A DNA stretch of 12,500 bases from Neocallimastix lanati (nom. inval.) (lineage: Eukaryota > Neocallimastigomycota > Neocallimastigomycetes > Neocallimastigales > Neocallimastigaceae), in assembly GCA_016946835.1 (NCBI GenBank), contig JACVTC010000064.1, positions 175,001 to 187,500 of the forward strand. The letters are read 5' to 3'. The position numbers and the translations under genes are program-made. Below, piece by piece: positions 10,078-12,500 of this stretch (positions within the stretch are counted from its first letter, which is position 1; each line of letters begins with the position of its first letter). The notes beneath the pieces are model-generated. The model was not told the DNA's origin, searched no databases, and saw only the letters and a list, made by a program, of their open reading frames with translations.

Positions 10078-10151
10078 CCAGCCTTAGTTCAGGTAGTTAG
10101 TACTAGGGGGTTAATACACATAAGGTTTCTGGACCAAATCTACCATGGTCT
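10078..10151 (+). ncRNA. tRNA-like sequence (tRNA-Ile-resembling relic or SINE head)
   Basis: TAGTTCAGGTAG at 10085-10096 closely matches the tRNA D-arm / RNA polymerase III A box. The words GTTC (10087-10090) and GTAC (10100-10103) can form a D stem with three of four pairs around the loop AGGTAGTTA. GGACCAAATCT at 10131-10141 matches the B box (GGTTCRANTCC) at eight of eleven positions. The A-to-B spacing of 46 bases is close to that of a real tRNA. TTAATACACATAAGGT between them resembles the anticodon-loop and variable region of eukaryotic tRNA-Ile(AAU). Acceptor, anticodon and T stems pair poorly, so it is not a functional tRNA. It is either a tRNA pseudogene, the head of a tRNA-derived SINE, or coincidence. 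Confidence 0.33.
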
Positions 10152-10553
10152 TCTTAATTTATACAGGTCGTTTTCTTCCTACCTTGGGTTTTCCCCATAA
10201 ATGAAATTGGAATTTTACTTGCCATGGTAAGTTTGATTTACATATTGTCTTGGACTCTATTCAGACCATGTGCTTAAGTTCTATGTACTTAAGATGGATA
10301 AAGAATATTATTATGAATTACCTTATACTAATATATTTTGTTTATTGAGAGGAATATAACTATTTGTCAATCTTGGTGAAAAGCATGGAAGTTCCTTGAC
10401 CTGATCCTATCACTTTTATGGGAATTTTATTGTTGAGGGAATCATTCAATACTACCCTTGCTATAGAGATTATGAAACGAGAACACCTAACTGGTATGGC
10501 CAATTAGCAACAATTATGATTATTCAATACATTATATATATGTTTGTGGTGAT

Positions 10554-10579
10554 CCATATATATTGAATATTGTATATGG
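10554..10579. repeat. 26-bp near-palindrome at the end of the G+C-richer island
   Basis: CCATATA at 10554-10560 is the exact reverse complement of TATATGG at 10573-10579, with partial pairing continuing inward. A related word, TTCAATACATTATATATATG (10523-10542), lies just upstream and is partly complementary to the left half. It coincides with the point where the island returns to A/T-only DNA and might be a terminal structure of that segment. Confidence 0.55.
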
Positions 10580-10585
10580 TATTGT

Positions 10586-11354
10586 GAAAAAAAACGCAAT
10601 TTATGTATATATAAATATATGCAAAAAGTCTGAAAATAAAAAAACAAAAAAATATAGATTAAAAAATTCTATATTTATTTCTAAAATTAACAAATTAAAA
10701 ATATATATAATAAAAACTAACTAACTAAATAAATAAATAAATAAATAAATAAAATTTAATAAAAATATAATATATTTAATATATGATCTTAATATATTTA
10801 TTTTATATGTTAATATATATTATTTTTTTTTTATTATTAAAAATTTTAATTTTGATAATTTATTAATTAATTATTACTGTCAAAAAAATATCCAATCTGT
10901 ATTTTTATAAAATGAAAAAATATTATAATTGACATCATTTTAAAACTTTAATTTTTTTTTTTTCAATTTTTTCCTTAATAATATTTAATATTTAATTTTT
11001 TATTAAAGTATAAAAAATCTAATATTTAATATATAATCTTAATATAAATTGAATTTTTTTTATTTATTTAATATATTACATAGTTTTACTTTAATTAATA
11101 TATATTATGTATGTTTTATTTTAATTTTTATTTATTAAATTGAAACTTCTGTATTAATATATAAATTAATATTAAATTTATATTAATTTATAATATTAGT
11201 TTAAAATATTTTGGTTTCCTGTGATATAATTTCAATATTAATGAATTATCTCAAGTTGTTGAGATTATTTTTTTTTTTATTATTTTTTTTTTTTATTGGA
11301 GGAGTATATTTAATAAAAGATAAAAAAATTTTTAGATCGTTTAATATTATTATT
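10586..11354. other. A+T-rich intergenic DNA, no gene seen
   Basis: No coding or RNA feature is supported. It contains an (AAAT)n run around 10724-10755 and T-runs near 10951-10964 and 11267-11295. Related strings (AATATTTAATATATAATCTTAATAT at 11018-11045 and TTTAATATATGATCTTAATATA at 10776-10797) occur twice, hinting at an old direct duplication, though both are nearly pure A/T. Confidence 0.6.
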
Positions 11355-11441
11355 GATCTTATATAATTATCGATTATATATAATTATTATGATCGTATAT
11401 AATTATTGATCGTATATAATTGTTAATCATATATATATAAT
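11355..11441. repeat. Short tandem array, unit about 17-19 bp (GATCGTATATAATTATT)
   Basis: Five degenerate head-to-tail units begin at 11355, 11372, 11391, 11408 and 11426, each with GAT or ATC followed by TATATAATT. Units three and four are nearly identical. Function is unknown; replication slippage is the simplest explanation. Confidence 0.8.
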
Positions 11442-11614
11442 TTTTTTTTTGTATTCTAATAATAAATTTAGATATGATAAATATATTTTTTAAAATTATA
11501 AGATTATAATTTTTTTTATACATAAAAATTCACATATTACATATATTGTTCTAGGTACATTATAAAAAATTTTAATTATTTGAAGAAACATAATAAAAAA
11601 AGTTCTTATTTCAT

Positions 11615-11695
11615 TTATGATGCTATTAATATAATACATGAATTAAGTAAAAACTCTTTTAGCTTAATACATATATTATATTAATATCATCATAA
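11615..11695. repeat. 33-bp imperfect inverted repeat with a 15-nt loop
   Basis: The arm at 11615-11647 is the reverse complement of 11663-11695 with three mismatches, leaving the loop TAAAAACTCTTTTAG (11648-11662). It could fold into one long hairpin in RNA or cruciform DNA. The loop motif AACTCTTTTA recurs just outside the hairpin at 11705-11714. Possible explanations are a small foldback/MITE-type element, a hairpin RNA, or chance in A/T-rich DNA, although 30 paired bases of 33 including mixed-base words such as TATGATG is more than composition easily gives. Confidence 0.75.
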
Positions 11696-11877
11696 TAAAA
11701 TAGAAACTCTTTTAACAAAACTACTAATTAAACTATTTGTGTTTAATAAAAAGTTTGTCTGTCACCATTAATTTTTTTTTAATAAATTAATTATGTAATA
11801 ATATTCCATTTTAGAAGGCGAAATAATCAACTGAAAATTTAATTTATTTTATGAAATTTTAAATCACATGATTATAT

Positions 11878-11896
11878 CACACTCAAAATGAGTGTG
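11878..11896. repeat. Perfect 7-bp stem-loop with G/C in the stem
   Basis: CACACTC (11878-11884) pairs with GAGTGTG (11890-11896) across the 5-base loop AAAAT. It directly precedes the 16-bp tandem array that starts at 11900, and both stand out from the flanking DNA by containing C and G. It may be part of one small repeated element. A T-run does not follow, so it is not a terminator of the bacterial kind. Confidence 0.6.
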
Positions 11897-11899
11897 TGT

Positions 11900-11962
11900 C
11901 ATTTCGCAAAAATTCATTTCGGAAAAGTTTCATTTTGCAAAAATTTCATTTCGCAAAATTTT
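11900..11962. repeat. Four-copy tandem repeat of CATTTCGCAAAAATTT (about 16 bp)
   Basis: Copies start at 11900 (15 bp), 11915, 11931 and 11947 (16 bp each), differing by one to three bases from the consensus. CG is retained in three of the four units, which is notable because CG is scarce in the surrounding DNA. No coding role is apparent. Confidence 0.88.
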
Positions 11963-12500
11963 AATAAATAGATAAATAAATAATAAAATAAATAAATAAA
12001 TAAATAATAAAAAAATAAAAAAAAAAAAGAATTATAAAATATAAAATAAAAAATATAAAATAAAAAAAAAAAAATAAAAAATATAAAATATAAAATATAA
12101 AATATAAAAAAAAATATAAAATATAAAATATAAAAATATAAAATATAAAAATATAAAATAAAAAAAAAAATATAAAGTATAAAATATAAAAATATAAAAT
12201 AAAAAAAAAATATATAAAGTATAAAATATAAAATATAAAATATAAAATATAAAAAAAAAATATAAAATATAAAATATAAAAATATAAAAAAAAAAATTAA
12301 AAATAAAAAATATAAAATAAAAAATAAAAAAAAAATAAAAAAAATATAAAAAATAAAAAATAAAAATAAAAAATATAAAATATAAAATATAAAATATAAA
12401 AAAAAAATATAAAATATAAAATATAAAAATATAAAATATAAAAATATAAAATAAAATATAAAAAAATATAAAGTATAAAATATAAAAATATAAAATAAAA
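11963..12500. repeat. A-rich simple-repeat array, mostly 7-bp ATAAAAT units, running off the window
   Basis: An (AAAT)n block at about 11965-12010 passes into a long array of TATAAAA/ATAAAAT heptamers interspersed with A-runs, continuing to the last base. Around 12130-12240 longer blocks recur, with AAAATATAAAGTATAAAATATAAAAATATAAAAT-like strings appearing near 12168, 12211 and 12464. The recurrence indicates a higher-order unit built from the heptamers. The plus strand is nearly free of C and carries only rare G. Confidence 0.9.

Larger units (their letters stand above)
10036..10585. other. Unidentified G+C-richer island, probably a decayed gene or transposable-element relic
   Basis: The base composition of this segment is clearly unlike the flanking DNA and closer to that of the exons. 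In one plus-strand frame from 10075 to 10563 only five internal stops occur (10198, 10228, 10234, 10357, 10402), leaving open segments of 41, 40 and 53 codons. Fragments such as MDKEYYYELPYTNIF (10294-10338) and YRDYETRTPNWYGQLATI (10459-10512) look protein-like, but I cannot assign them to a family. The minus strand also has moderately open stretches (e.g. around 10375-10480), so the coding strand is uncertain. A tRNA-like promoter pair lies near the left end and a near-palindrome at the right end. Alternatives are an old protein-coding pseudogene, an internal part of a transposon, or a SINE-like element. Confidence 0.45.

Noticed and set aside
1-12500. CRISPR array, prokaryotic operon, rRNA or intact tRNA genes
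   Set aside because: No spaced direct repeats with unique spacers, no compact gene arrays, and no sequence folding into a complete tRNA or matching rRNA cores were seen.

Overview
The window is nuclear DNA from a very A+T-rich, intron-rich eukaryote. Non-coding DNA is almost entirely A and T, with many homopolymer A/T runs of 17 to 31 bases, while exons are visibly richer in G and C and prefer T- or A-ending codons (GCT, GTT, GAA, CAA). The one intact gene uses the standard genetic code, GT-AG spliceosomal introns and a TAA stop. This combination best fits an anaerobic gut fungus (Neocallimastigomycota, e.g. Piromyces, Neocallimastix or Anaeromyces relatives). That placement is an inference from composition and gene structure; no taxon-specific marker is visible.

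Layout: 1-335 holds the decayed end of a Ty1/copia-type retrotransposon pol region on the minus strand, running off the left edge. 336-3540 is A+T-rich intergenic DNA with homopolymers and one (ATCAAA)n microsatellite. 3646-8994 is one complete plus-strand gene of 22 exons encoding an 869-residue importin subunit beta-1 (karyopherin beta-1 / Kap95). 8995-10035 is its 3' flank, with simple repeats. 10036-10585 is a G+C-richer island with a tRNA-like (possibly tRNA-Ile-derived) A-box/B-box pair and a broken, partly open reading frame; I could not identify its origin. 10586-12500 is A+T-rich DNA with a 33-bp imperfect hairpin, two short tandem arrays, a small stem-loop, and a heptamer-type array that runs off the right edge.

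Nothing suggests several genes working together here. The window is one housekeeping nuclear-import gene flanked by retroelement debris and low-complexity DNA. The least explained parts are the 10.0-10.6 kb island and the hairpin at 11.6 kb. No new multigene system was found.
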